Assembly: GCA_017450705.1 (NCBI GenBank)
Contig: JAFSTC010000035.1
Coordinates: 1-55,122, forward strand
Direction of reading: 5' to 3'
Length of the DNA stretch: 55,122 nt
DNA from: Lentisphaeria bacterium
GTDB lineage: Bacteria; Verrucomicrobiota; Lentisphaeria; Victivallales; Victivallaceae
The notes beneath the pieces are model-generated. The model was not told where the DNA came from. It searched no databases and saw only the letters and a program-made list of their open reading frames with translations. Shown in pieces: positions 10,201 to 16,681 of this stretch; position 1 is the first letter of the stretch; every line of letters starts with the position of its first letter. The translations under genes and the position numbers were made by a program.

Positions 10201-13200
10201 GCCGTTCTGAACGAACAGACTTCCCTCGGAGCCCACCGTGCCGCCGGAGGCCGAACCGCTTCCCTCGACGAAAACGACGGCGCTCGCGTTGATGTTCGTA
10301 TCTTCCGCCGTACCGCCGGAGATCCGGAGGACGCCGTCTGCATTGACCGTGGTGGATGCCGCCGTGCCGCCCGTGACAGTCATCTCGGCTTCGGCGTTGA
10401 CCGTGGTGGATGTCGCCGTGCCGCCCGTGACCGTCATCTCGCCGCCGGCGTTGATCGTGGTGGATGCCGCCGTGCCGTCCGAGATGTCCGCTTTGCCGCC
10501 GGAGTTGACTGTGTTGCCGATGGCCGTGCCGCCCGCGACGTTCATGACGCCGTCGATCGTATTGCCTGTGGCCGTACCGCCGGAGATATTCATCGTGGCG
10601 GAGGCGTCGATCGTCGTATCGGAAGCCGAACCGCCCGCGACGTTCATGATGCCGGAGGACGTGATGCTTGTGCCGCTGACCGCGCCGCCGGAAATACCCA
10701 GCGTGCCGCCGGATTTGATCTCAGTGCCGCTGACCGCGCCGGCGTAGACATTCATGGCGCCGGAGGCCAGGATCTCGGCGCCGCTGACCGCACCGCCGGA
10801 GACGTTCACCTCTCCGGACGCATTGACGGCCGCATCCGTCATGGTGCCGCCGCTCAGAACGACGGCGGTACCGTCGGCGTTGACCGTGACGACGCGGGCC
10901 TCGCCGCTCTGGGAGACCGTCAGGAGGCCGCCGGAGTTGACCGTGGTCGAGGAGGCCAGACCGCCGCTCTCGACGCCCAGCCGGTCGCCGGAACCGATGG
11001 CGTAGCCGGAAATCGCCGCATCCTTCATCTCGAAAGCCGTCCCGGCGCTCGTTCCCTGAGCGTAGGTGTTGGAAGCGACGGCGATCCCTATGAACCCGCC
11101 GGCAACGACGTCGATGCCCGAAACCGAACCGCCGCTGGAAACCGCCAGGTCACCGCCGGCGTTGACCGTGACGGCGCTCGCCGTTCCGCCGGAGACGAGC
11201 ATGGTCCCCGCGGAGTTGACCGTGGTATTGCCGACCGATCCGCCCGCGACGTCGAGCGCGCCGTCGGCGTTGACCGTGTTGACGGAAACTTCTCCGCCGG
11301 TGACGTTCATCGTTCCCGCGGCATTGATCGTGTTGCTTCCGGCCGATCCGCCCGCGACGTCCATGACGCCGCCGTCGACCGTATTGCCCGTTGCCGTGCC
11401 GCCGGAGATGTTCATCGTTCCGGAGGCGTTGACCGTGGTGGCGGAGAGATCTCCGCCGGTGACGTTCATCGTTCCCGCGGCGTTGACCGTGTTGCTTCCG
11501 GCCGATCCGCCCGCGACGTTCATGACGCCGCCGTCGACCGTATTGCCCGTCGCCGAGCCGCCGGAGATGTTCATCGTGCCGGAGGCGTCGATTGTGGTGG
11601 CGGAGGCTTCTCCGTCGGTGATGTTCATGACGCCGGCGGCCTTGACCTCGGTCACCGCCGCCGACCCGGCGGAGACGTTCATTTCCCCGCCGGAGTTGAC
11701 CGTGGTGGCAGAGGCTTCTCCGCCGGAGACGTTCATGACGCCGTTCGCATTGACCTCGGTCACCGCCGCCGATCCGGCGTAGAGATCCATGATGCCGCCG
11801 TTGACCGTATTTCCGGTCGCCTTTCCGCCGGAGATGTTCATTTTTCCGTCGATGTCGATCGCGGCGCCGGAGGCCGACCCGCCGGAAGAGACCGTCATGA
11901 TGCCGGAGTCGACCGCGACGGTGAGAGCCGTGCCGCCGCTGGAAACGATCACGCTGCCGCCGGAAACGATCGTCGTTCCGGTCGCCGAACCGCTGCTGAA
12001 GACGGTCATCTCGCCCGCGACCGTGGTGCTGTTGGCCGTCGTGCCGGAGTGCACCGTCGCGCTCTGGCTTCCCGCCAGCGCCACGCCGGTGAAGGTGTGG
12101 GAGACGAAATTGATGGCCGCCCCGGAGGCGAAATCGACTCTGCCGCCGTTTTCCGTGACGTCGTTGGCCGTGCCGCCGCCGGAGACGAAAAGACTGCCGC
12201 CGGAGTCGACCGTGGTGCCCGTTGCGGCACCGCCGTCTTCGACGTGCATGATGCCGTTGTCGGCGTTGACCGTGGTGGAGGCTGCCGATCCGCCCGAAGA
12301 CACGGTGAAACTGCCGCCGTCGACGATGGTTGTCGCGGCCGAGCCGCCGCTGGAAACGGCCATGCTTCCGCCCGCGGCGATCGTCGTTCCGAGCGCCGAA
12401 CCTCCGGCCGAAATGGTCATGCTTCCGTCCGAGCCGATCGCCGTGTCAGCCGCCGAGCCGCCGGCGGAAACGGTCACGCTTCCGCCCGCGCCGATCGCCG
12501 TATCGAACGCAGAACCGCTGGCGGAAACGATCATGCTGCCGCCGGAGTTGACCGCCGTGTCGAGCACTGAACCGCCGCCGGAAACGGTCACGCTGCCGCC
12601 GGAAACGATGATCGTTCCGGTCGCCGAACCGCTGCTGAAAACGGTCATTTCGCCCGCGACCGTGGTGTTGTTTGCCGTCATGCCGGAGTGCACCGTCGCG
12701 CTCTGGCTTCCCGCCAGCGCCATGCCGGTGAAGGTGTTGGAGACGAACCCTGCGTCCGCCCCGGGGGCGACATCGACTCTGCCGCCGTCTTCGACGATCC
12801 CCGTTACCGCACCGCTGCCGGAGACGAAAAGACTGCCGCCGGAGTGGACCGTGACGTTTGCCGCCGTTCCGTCTTCGACGTACATGATGCCGTTTTCGCC
12901 GTTGACCGCGGCGGCCGATGCCGTTCCGGCGGAGGATACGAAGAAACGGCCGCCGTCGACGGTGACGCCGCTGGCCACGCCGCCCTTGGAGACGATCAGG
13001 TCGCAGTTGACGTTGATCGTCGTGTCGAGCGCCTGTGTCCGGGAGTGGACCGTGGCGGACTGGGAACCGGTCAGGACAACGCCCGAGAAGGTGTTTGAAA
13101 CGAAGGTGACGCCGGCGCCGGGGAAGATGTAGACGTATCCCCCGTTCTCAAGCACGGAGAGCGCCTGGCCTGTGCTGGAGATGACCATGCTCCCGCCGAC

Positions 13201-13938
13201 GTTGACGGTGGTGCTGTTGGCCGCGCCGCTCACGATCTCCAGCAGCGCGTCGCCGGATTCGACGGTGGTGGAGTTGACGACGCCGCCGTTTTCCACGACG
13301 ACCCGCCCCTGCCGGTCGATCGTCGTCCTGTTGGCGATGCCGCCGGAGAGGAACATGACGGCGCTTCCGCCCGAAACATCTCCCCGGACGGTGGTGTGGT
13401 TGACGACGGCGCCGCTTTCAACGGTCATCCAGCCCTGATCGACCGTCTCGTTGGCCGTACCGCCGCTGGCGATATACGCGCTGCCTCCCGCGTCGATCGC
13501 GGCGGAGTTGACCGCACCGCTCACCGTGACCAGCAGCCCGGCGCCGGAACCCACGGCCACAGCGTCCGCAAAACCGCTCTCGACGGTGAGGAAACTTCCG
13601 GACTCCATGGCGTAGCCGGAGATGCCCGCGCTCACGATCAGAAGGGCCGAGCCGCGGACCGTTCCCTGAACATACGTTTCCGGCGCGACGGTGAGGTCCA
13701 GAACCGCGCCTTCCGCGGCGGTGACGTTCGTCGCCCGGCCGCCGCGGGAGACGGTCATGCTGCCGCCCGAGTTGACCGCGGTGATGTCCGCCGAACCGGC
13801 GCTCGAGACCGCTATCCCGCCCACGGCGTTGACCGTCGTGGACGAGGCCGTTCCGCCGCTGAGAACACCCATGAAATCGTCTGCCGTCAGAACGACCCCG
13901 GTGGAGGTCACACCGCTGGAAACGTAATAATCAGCCAT
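4216..13938 (-). CDS. Giant AIDA-type strand-loop-strand repeat protein with C-terminal FG-GAP repeats
   Basis: A 3,240-residue protein, probably surface-exposed and adhesin-like. About residues 40-2830 are imperfect repeats of roughly 20 residues with the pattern TTVNSGGSMTVSSGGSA, typical of autotransporter passenger strand-loop-strand (AIDA) repeats that stack as a beta-helix. After a linker of about 110 residues, residues 2940-3240 carry five FG-GAP-like calcium loops (DLNADGRAD, DFNGNGQTD, DLNGDGRSD, DFNGDGIDD, DFDGDGRDD) and the protein ends in WSTRLAAI. There is no N-terminal signal peptide (it begins MADYYVSSGVTSTG) and no autotransporter beta-barrel, so the export route is unknown; type I secretion is one option. 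Single-gene unit with its own promoter and terminator. Confidence 0.93.
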   Translation of the reverse strand: MADYYVSSGVTSTGVVLTADDFMGVLSGGTASSTTVNAVGGIAVSSAGSADITAVNSGGSMTVSRGGRATNVTAAEGAVLDLTVAPETYVQGTVRGSALLIVSAGISGYAMESGSFLTVESGFADAVAVGSGAGLLVTVSGAVNSAAIDAGGSAYIASGGTANETVDQGWMTVESGAVVNHTTVRGDVSGGSAVMFLSGGIANRTTIDRQGRVVVENGGVVNSTTVESGDALLEIVSGAANSTTVNVGGSMVISSTGQALSVLENGGYVYIFPGAGVTFVSNTFSGVVLTGSQSATVHSRTQALDTTINVNCDLIVSKGGVASGVTVDGGRFFVSSAGTASAAAVNGENGIMYVEDGTAANVTVHSGGSLFVSGSGAVTGIVEDGGRVDVAPGADAGFVSNTFTGMALAGSQSATVHSGMTANNTTVAGEMTVFSSGSATGTIIVSGGSVTVSGGGSVLDTAVNSGGSMIVSASGSAFDTAIGAGGSVTVSAGGSAADTAIGSDGSMTISAGGSALGTTIAAGGSMAVSSGGSAATTIVDGGSFTVSSGGSAASTTVNADNGIMHVEDGGAATGTTVDSGGSLFVSGGGTANDVTENGGRVDFASGAAINFVSHTFTGVALAGSQSATVHSGTTANSTTVAGEMTVFSSGSATGTTIVSGGSVIVSSGGTALTVAVDSGIMTVSSGGSASGAAIDIDGKMNISGGKATGNTVNGGIMDLYAGSAAVTEVNANGVMNVSGGEASATTVNSGGEMNVSAGSAAVTEVKAAGVMNITDGEASATTIDASGTMNISGGSATGNTVDGGVMNVAGGSAGSNTVNAAGTMNVTGGDLSATTVNASGTMNISGGTATGNTVDGGVMDVAGGSAGSNTINAAGTMNVTGGEVSVNTVNADGALDVAGGSVGNTTVNSAGTMLVSGGTASAVTVNAGGDLAVSSGGSVSGIDVVAGGFIGIAVASNTYAQGTSAGTAFEMKDAAISGYAIGSGDRLGVESGGLASSTTVNSGGLLTVSQSGEARVVTVNADGTAVVLSGGTMTDAAVNASGEVNVSGGAVSGAEILASGAMNVYAGAVSGTEIKSGGTLGISGGAVSGTSITSSGIMNVAGGSASDTTIDASATMNISGGTATGNTIDGVMNVAGGTAIGNTVNSGGKADISDGTAASTTINAGGEMTVTGGTATSTTVNAEAEMTVTGGTAASTTVNADGVLRISGGTAEDTNINASAVVFVEGSGSASGGTVGSEGSLFVQNGGSAIGTTVSSAGSMVVQSGGAASGAMIGSGGSMVVSADGAADGTTVSSDGVLFVRSGLVSETTVAFNGVMHVESTGSAAATAVSGGNMIVSSNGAADGTTVHAAGVLYVESNGSVTHTTVSSAGFLLVEKNGRADGTTIGAGGGALIERGGSASGGMVGPDGSMYVESNGFAEGFSVASSGAVFLKGASTNDFTVGSGGSMVVSSAGTATSTILSGGSLFVSSGGAADNTTVDGGVFVVSANGSGTTAAVNAGGSLTVAAQGSVTSAAVNADGSMSVESGTATSTTVASGGSLAVSAGGTAGDNLIDGGSVTVSSGGTISKTGVVSGGSVHVEGSGTANSTTVGIGGSLTVADSGAAVDVTEDGGFVDYSSGATINFVTHTFSGATLSATQSATLHSGTTALDTTVSSGGEMFVFSSGSAGGTVLDGGSMSVSGAGTATSTTINGNGNMTVFAGATATGNMIFSGGVNVAGGAADSTTVSGGSMTVTDNGTVSGATLDGDASLLDVVSGAATDIQVNIGARMNIAATGSGAGIVENGGFVDIADGAAAAIVAHTFSGAIAGSQSATVHSGTTASDVTLAGSMLVFSSGSATGTIVSGGSLTVFADGSATSAAVSASGNMTLSGGKATSTTVSDGDMTISGGTADFTTIGSGGSLAVSAAGAVTSTTLNAGGNMTVFESAAALDTFIISGGMTVAGGSADSNTILGGTVTVTSNGTVSGNTLSGDDSLLDVVSGTAIFTTVGIGGRMNIAATGSATDIVENGGFVDVAEGAAAAFVACTFISSTIAGNRSATLHSGTTASAATLAGSMLVFSSGSAIGTIISGGSLTVFTDGTADSATLDGGVLTLAGGSANSTTVSSGGITLAGGTATATTVSSGGSITVLDGTADLTAVDGGEMAVSGGTADSITIDAYGTVTVFSGAVVSTTILPTGQMLVSGGTATITAIDGGDMTLFGGEAVSTTVNSGGGMTLSGGTANSTAIGSGGSMCISGGTATSATVDGGVMDLCGGSATAVAINDDGIMNVSGGTATTVTVSGGAMNISDGAASGTAISSAGIVTMTGGTATSTTVNADGVMNISGGSATATTINSSGAMNISGGAATSTAVSGGTMNISGGSAAITTIDGGVMDLYDGSATSTTVNADGVMNISGGTVGETTVNGSGAMNISGGSVSGTTVGSAGIVTMTGGSATATTVNADGVMDISGGSVSDTAVSGGVMNISGGSATATAVDAAGVMNVSGGAASGTEILASGAVNVYAGTVEDNTINDRGSMTVLDGSVDSTTVHSGGSMTISGGTATHIVEDGGFVGVSGGTASFDAHTFSGMVFSDGRSATAHAGTVAADATLGSGGGLFVYASGAAISATVNADGSMTLDGGEAEWTTIHSGGSVDVFGGGTAKWTTVNADGSMTIGSGGAATSATVEAGGSVTVSGDGAISWGTVHEGGALTVDTDGEVRWTTIEGGLDINGGFANLVTVGSNGFVTVRNSGCASFTTLNASANMGVEDGALAAWTMVNEGAALVIGDEGKAERTTVNDSGSMIVASGGSASATTVNAGSMAIEGGGTVNGITINAGGCMYISSGGTATGLMEISQGGVISAYEGGIIGFDLTETLPGTAALVNDLSLILGDPSYVITVKVDQEKGNYSLADGAVGFNRTVTIRATNGASDTIDVNACIQLEGQYYTLLRTAGRLTLTVGDSPEPPVCLPGDLNADGRADIIMSITEPGHGAEGATGAWLIQSDQTPVWGDLSQRNPGWEIFGTGITLAGKATNDVYVKSTDNIIGAWVTDDTGHVTGWETVGQFDADTQILGLGDFNGNGQTDLLLRNVNGAVGCYFTSGETTGWNYFQSLGDEWHLDAIGDLNGDGRSDVVLSHDAGFAGSWLTQEDGTMVWADLDTLPEGFAIIGTGDFNGDGIDDVLLQKGTYYGAWLVEDGNAKAWFGLGDLGDVTVEQISDFDGDGRDDLRIRTSAGDLGTQLVKGADTLEWRYYGSVGSEWSTRLAAI

Positions 13939-13971
13939 TTTCTTCCATACCCTTTCTTCGGTCGTCTATAT

Positions 13972-14000
13972 ACTATATTAAAACAAAACAAAATCCGCAA
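13972..14000 (-). promoter_or_regulatory. Putative promoter of the giant repeat-protein gene
   Basis: On the minus strand, TTGCGG (complement of 13995-14000), 17 bases, then TATAGT (complement of 13972-13977). The leader to the ATG at 13938 is about 25 bases and holds AGAAAGGG as ribosome binding site. The -35 box is a weaker match than others in the window. Confidence 0.5.
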
Positions 14001-14317
14001 AACGAGTGACGGCGATCCGGGAGGCCGGACCGACGGGGAACGCCGCCGCACCGTCGGCGATGCCGGACATTGCCGAAACCGCCCCGGCTTCTGCATCCGC
14101 AGCCGATCCCCCCGCGCACTGTGCAATCGACTTAATCTACGTTCTGAATCCTCAAAAATCAAGAAAAAATCCGCGGAATTTGAAAAAAACACGAAAAATT
14201 CCCTTCTTGTCGTCAAAGACGTTATGTCCGGAACGGAGGCTCCGGGAAAGCGGCATGAGGCGGAAGGGACAGGCAGCGGACCGGGGAGATTTTGCCGCGG
14301 CTCGCGTGCCGCCGGAC
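14001..14317. other. Intergenic spacer, no gene seen
   Basis: This space lies between the 3' end of the AraC gene and the promoter of the repeat-protein gene. It is GC-rich up to about 14110, then has an A-rich stretch at about 14150-14210. CCGGA/TCCGG at about 14229-14246 could form a weak hairpin at the end of the AraC transcript. No open frame here has a credible start and no RNA gene is recognised. Confidence 0.5.
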
Positions 14318-15211
14318 CTATCCGTCTCCCCGGGTCGCGGACTCCGGTCCCGGTTCGTCGGATTGCCGACGGGAGAGGCGGCGGTAGGCGAGAGGGGTCA
14401 TGCCGTGGACGGCACGGAATTCGCGGGAGAGGTAGTAGGCGTAGGAGAAACCGCATTCGGCGGCGATCTCGGAGACGGGTTTGTTGGAGAAGGTGAGGAG
14501 TTGGCGGACCTTTTCCATACGCCTGCTGCGGATCTCGCTGCCGATGGTGGAGCCCAGGCGGGTGCGGAAAAGGGCGGCGAGGGTGGAGACGCTGACGCAG
14601 GAAGCGCGGGCGACGTCTTCGCGGGAGAGGCGGACGTCGGGAAACCGGGCGTCGATGCACCGGCGGGCGAGAAGGAGGGGTTCGGGCAGCGTGAGCGCGG
14701 GGCGCTGGGTCATGGCCTCGTGGAGCAGCCGGTAGGCGGCGCCGCCGATCCCGGCGTCGTCGGCGTCGGGCCGGGTGATCTCGCGGCGGATCTCCTCGAA
14801 GCACAGGCGGAGCCGGTCGGGAAACTTGGCCTGGAAGGCGGGGAGTCCGCCGGGGAACATCTGCCCGACGAGCCCCAGGAGGGCGGGACCCGGTTCCAGA
14901 AGAATGAAGTAGCGTTCCAGTTTTTCGCTGAGGGTGATGAAGTCGGCGTCCACGCTCCGGAGGTCGATGAGGGAAAAGTATCCCGGCCCCAGCTCCCGGC
15001 ACGATCCGTCGCGCCGGGCGAGCCGCTGTCTGCCTGAAAGTATTAAAAAGGCGATGACGGCGGGGCGGGGCAGATCCGTGCCGTTTTTCCAGTTCCTGTA
15101 GCTGGTGGAACGGCAGAACGTCTGGACGCGGAGTCCGCATCCCGGCTCGAAAGGGGTCGTGTTGACGTCGTATATCTCCCTGAAACCGTGGGATTCCCAC
15201 ACCCGCCGCAT
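14318..15211 (-). CDS. AraC-family transcriptional regulator (divergent from aminotransferase operon)
   Basis: A 297-residue DNA-binding regulator. The C-terminal third (about 195-285) holds the two AraC helix-turn-helix units: SREDVARASCVSVSTLAALF and then KPVSEIAAECGFSYAYYLSR followed by FRAVHGMTPLAYRR, the family signature. The N-terminal 180 residues would be the sensing domain; GPGYFSLIDLRSVDADFITL is compatible with a cupin-like fold, but no ligand can be predicted. It is transcribed away from the DegT/DUF4910/creatininase operon, so it probably controls that operon and itself. A 15-bp direct repeat with 21-bp period lies in the shared intergenic region and is the best candidate binding site. 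Stop codon TAG. Confidence 0.92.
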   Translation of the reverse strand: MRRVWESHGFREIYDVNTTPFEPGCGLRVQTFCRSTSYRNWKNGTDLPRPAVIAFLILSGRQRLARRDGSCRELGPGYFSLIDLRSVDADFITLSEKLERYFILLEPGPALLGLVGQMFPGGLPAFQAKFPDRLRLCFEEIRREITRPDADDAGIGGAAYRLLHEAMTQRPALTLPEPLLLARRCIDARFPDVRLSREDVARASCVSVSTLAALFRTRLGSTIGSEIRSRRMEKVRQLLTFSNKPVSEIAAECGFSYAYYLSREFRAVHGMTPLAYRRLSRRQSDEPGPESATRGDG

Positions 15212-15238
15212 GACCGGATGTCCTTTCTTATCTTTTAT

Positions 15239-15266
15239 TTGACGGATCGTATTATTTTAATATATT
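15239..15266 (+). promoter_or_regulatory. Promoter of the DegT/DUF4910/creatininase operon
   Basis: TTGACG at 15239-15244, 16 bases, TATATT at 15261-15266. The start site would be near 15273, giving a leader of about 80 bases that contains both copies of the 15-bp direct repeat and the ribosome binding site AGGAGG (15342-15347). Confidence 0.65.
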
Positions 15267-15286
15267 GCAAAGCGGGGAAAATGCAA
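15259..15286 (-). promoter_or_regulatory. Promoter of the divergent AraC gene, overlapping the operon promoter
   Basis: On the minus strand, TTGCAT (complement of 15281-15286), 16 bases, TATATT (complement of 15259-15264). Its -10 box shares the palindrome AATATATT with the plus-strand -10 box, so the two promoters face away from each other over the same bases and should compete for polymerase. Confidence 0.6.
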
Positions 15287-15299
15287 GTATATTGTGGCG

Positions 15300-15335
15300 T
15301 ACCGGGAACAACATCCGGGATACCGGGAACAACAT
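15300..15335. promoter_or_regulatory. Tandem 15-bp direct repeats, probable AraC operator
   Basis: TACCGGGAACAACAT occurs at 15300-15314 and, without a mismatch, at 15321-15335. The 21-bp period is two helical turns, the arrangement usual for AraC-family sites where both half-sites lie on the same DNA face. The pair sits 13 bases upstream of the -35 box of the AraC gene and in the transcribed leader of the operon on the other side, so binding could activate one and block the other. Confidence 0.6.
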
Positions 15336-15355
15336 TTTGTCAGGAGGGTGTCGGA

Positions 15356-16681
15356 ATGAGCGAAAAGAAGTCGTCGGGCGGTGATTTCCGTTATGCGGTG
15401 GGAGCGGCCAAGGTCCCCTGGCACGCGGTGGGAGAATTCTACAACGGCATGGATGCGTCGGAGCTGGTGAAGTTCCTGCTCCCCGACGCCGGGAACGCTG
15501 CTTACGCCGGGCAGCTGGAAAACGTCGAAAAGGAGATCCGCAAGCTGGCGGAGGTCTCCGGCCGGGCGTCGAAACTCACCCTCGGGAAAAAGGTGGCCGA
15601 GGCGGAGGAGACGGCAAAAAAATACTTCGGCTCCAAGTACGCCTGTTTCGTCGACAACTGGACGGGGGGCATGGAGATCGCCTACAAGCTGACGGGCATC
15701 GGTCCCGGGGACGAGATCATCATGCCGGCGGTGACCTTCATCGCCACGATGGCCTATCCCCTGAGCATGGGCGCGAAGATCGTCTTCGCCGACATCGACC
15801 CCGAGACCATCAACCTCGATCCCGCGGACGTGGCACGCAAGATCACGCCGAAGACGCGGATGATCGTGCCCGTGCATCTGGGCGGGTACCCCGTGGACAT
15901 GGATCCCCTCATGGAACTGGCGAAGAAGCATGACCTCATCGTCATGGAAGACGCGGCCCACGGCATGGGCGGCGCCTACAGAGGACGGAAACTGGGCAGC
16001 ATCGGCCACTTCGGCGGATTTTCGCTGCACGAGGTCAAGAACATCAACGCTTTGGGCGAGGGAGGCGTGCTGCTCTCCAACGAGGACTGGGCCGGCCCCC
16101 AGTTCCCCGGCGGACGGTTCCTCGGGCTGGATTTCTCCCGCAAGATCAAGGACTGGCTGTACGACATCTCGCCCCTCACCGACCGTTTCGGGCGGCCCCA
16201 GGTGGCCCTCAACCACTCCGCCACCGAGGTGCAGGCGCTGGGCATGCTCCTCCAGATGCGGCGGCTGGACGAGATCATCTCCATCCGCCGCAAGGCCGCG
16301 GAATACATGAATGAAGTCCTCTCTCAGGAGGAGGGGATCCTGACCGAGAAGCCCGATACGGCGGAGACCTACGGGACCCACCACCTCTACCTGCTGCGCA
16401 TCGATCCCGAAAAGGTCGGCGGCGACATCCAGAAGCTGGCGGCCAAGCTGGCGCAGAAGGGTCTGACCAACATCACCCACTTCGGGCCGATGTACCGGTT
16501 CAAGATCATGAAGGACCTGGGATACGACGAAAACGCCATCGCGGCGACCTGTCCCAACACCGAGAGGATGTTCTATTCCTGCTACACCCACCTGCCGCTG
16601 TATCCGCTGACGGAGGAACAGCTCAAGTACCAGGCGCAGGCGGTGGTGGAGGCCGTCCGCGAGATGAAGGCGGGCCGGTGA
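15356..16681 (+). CDS. DegT/DnrJ/EryC1/StrS-family PLP aminotransferase
   Basis: A 441-residue PLP-dependent enzyme of the sugar aminotransferase family. PLP-pocket residues are visible: TGGMEIAYK near 103-111, D199 and H202 in EDAAHGMGG, and the Schiff-base lysine K228 in FSLHEVKNINALGEGG. Family members typically convert a keto-sugar nucleotide to an amino sugar with glutamate as donor; the exact substrate cannot be read here. The N-terminal 80 residues are longer than usual. Start at 15356 is preferred over upstream in-frame codons because AGGAGG lies 8 bases before it and upstream residues would cover the promoter. Its TGA overlaps the GTG start of the next gene. Confidence 0.92.
   Translation: MSEKKSSGGDFRYAVGAAKVPWHAVGEFYNGMDASELVKFLLPDAGNAAYAGQLENVEKEIRKLAEVSGRASKLTLGKKVAEAEETAKKYFGSKYACFVDNWTGGMEIAYKLTGIGPGDEIIMPAVTFIATMAYPLSMGAKIVFADIDPETINLDPADVARKITPKTRMIVPVHLGGYPVDMDPLMELAKKHDLIVMEDAAHGMGGAYRGRKLGSIGHFGGFSLHEVKNINALGEGGVLLSNEDWAGPQFPGGRFLGLDFSRKIKDWLYDISPLTDRFGRPQVALNHSATEVQALGMLLQMRRLDEIISIRRKAAEYMNEVLSQEEGILTEKPDTAETYGTHHLYLLRIDPEKVGGDIQKLAAKLAQKGLTNITHFGPMYRFKIMKDLGYDENAIAATCPNTERMFYSCYTHLPLYPLTEEQLKYQAQAVVEAVREMKAGR

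Noticed and set aside
4051-12570. Very long plus-strand open frames opposite the giant repeat gene
   Set aside because: They are the repeat read backwards (RGGVDRGG-like and PPEMFMTP-like strings). The minus frame is continuous for 3,240 codons with promoter, start site and terminator.
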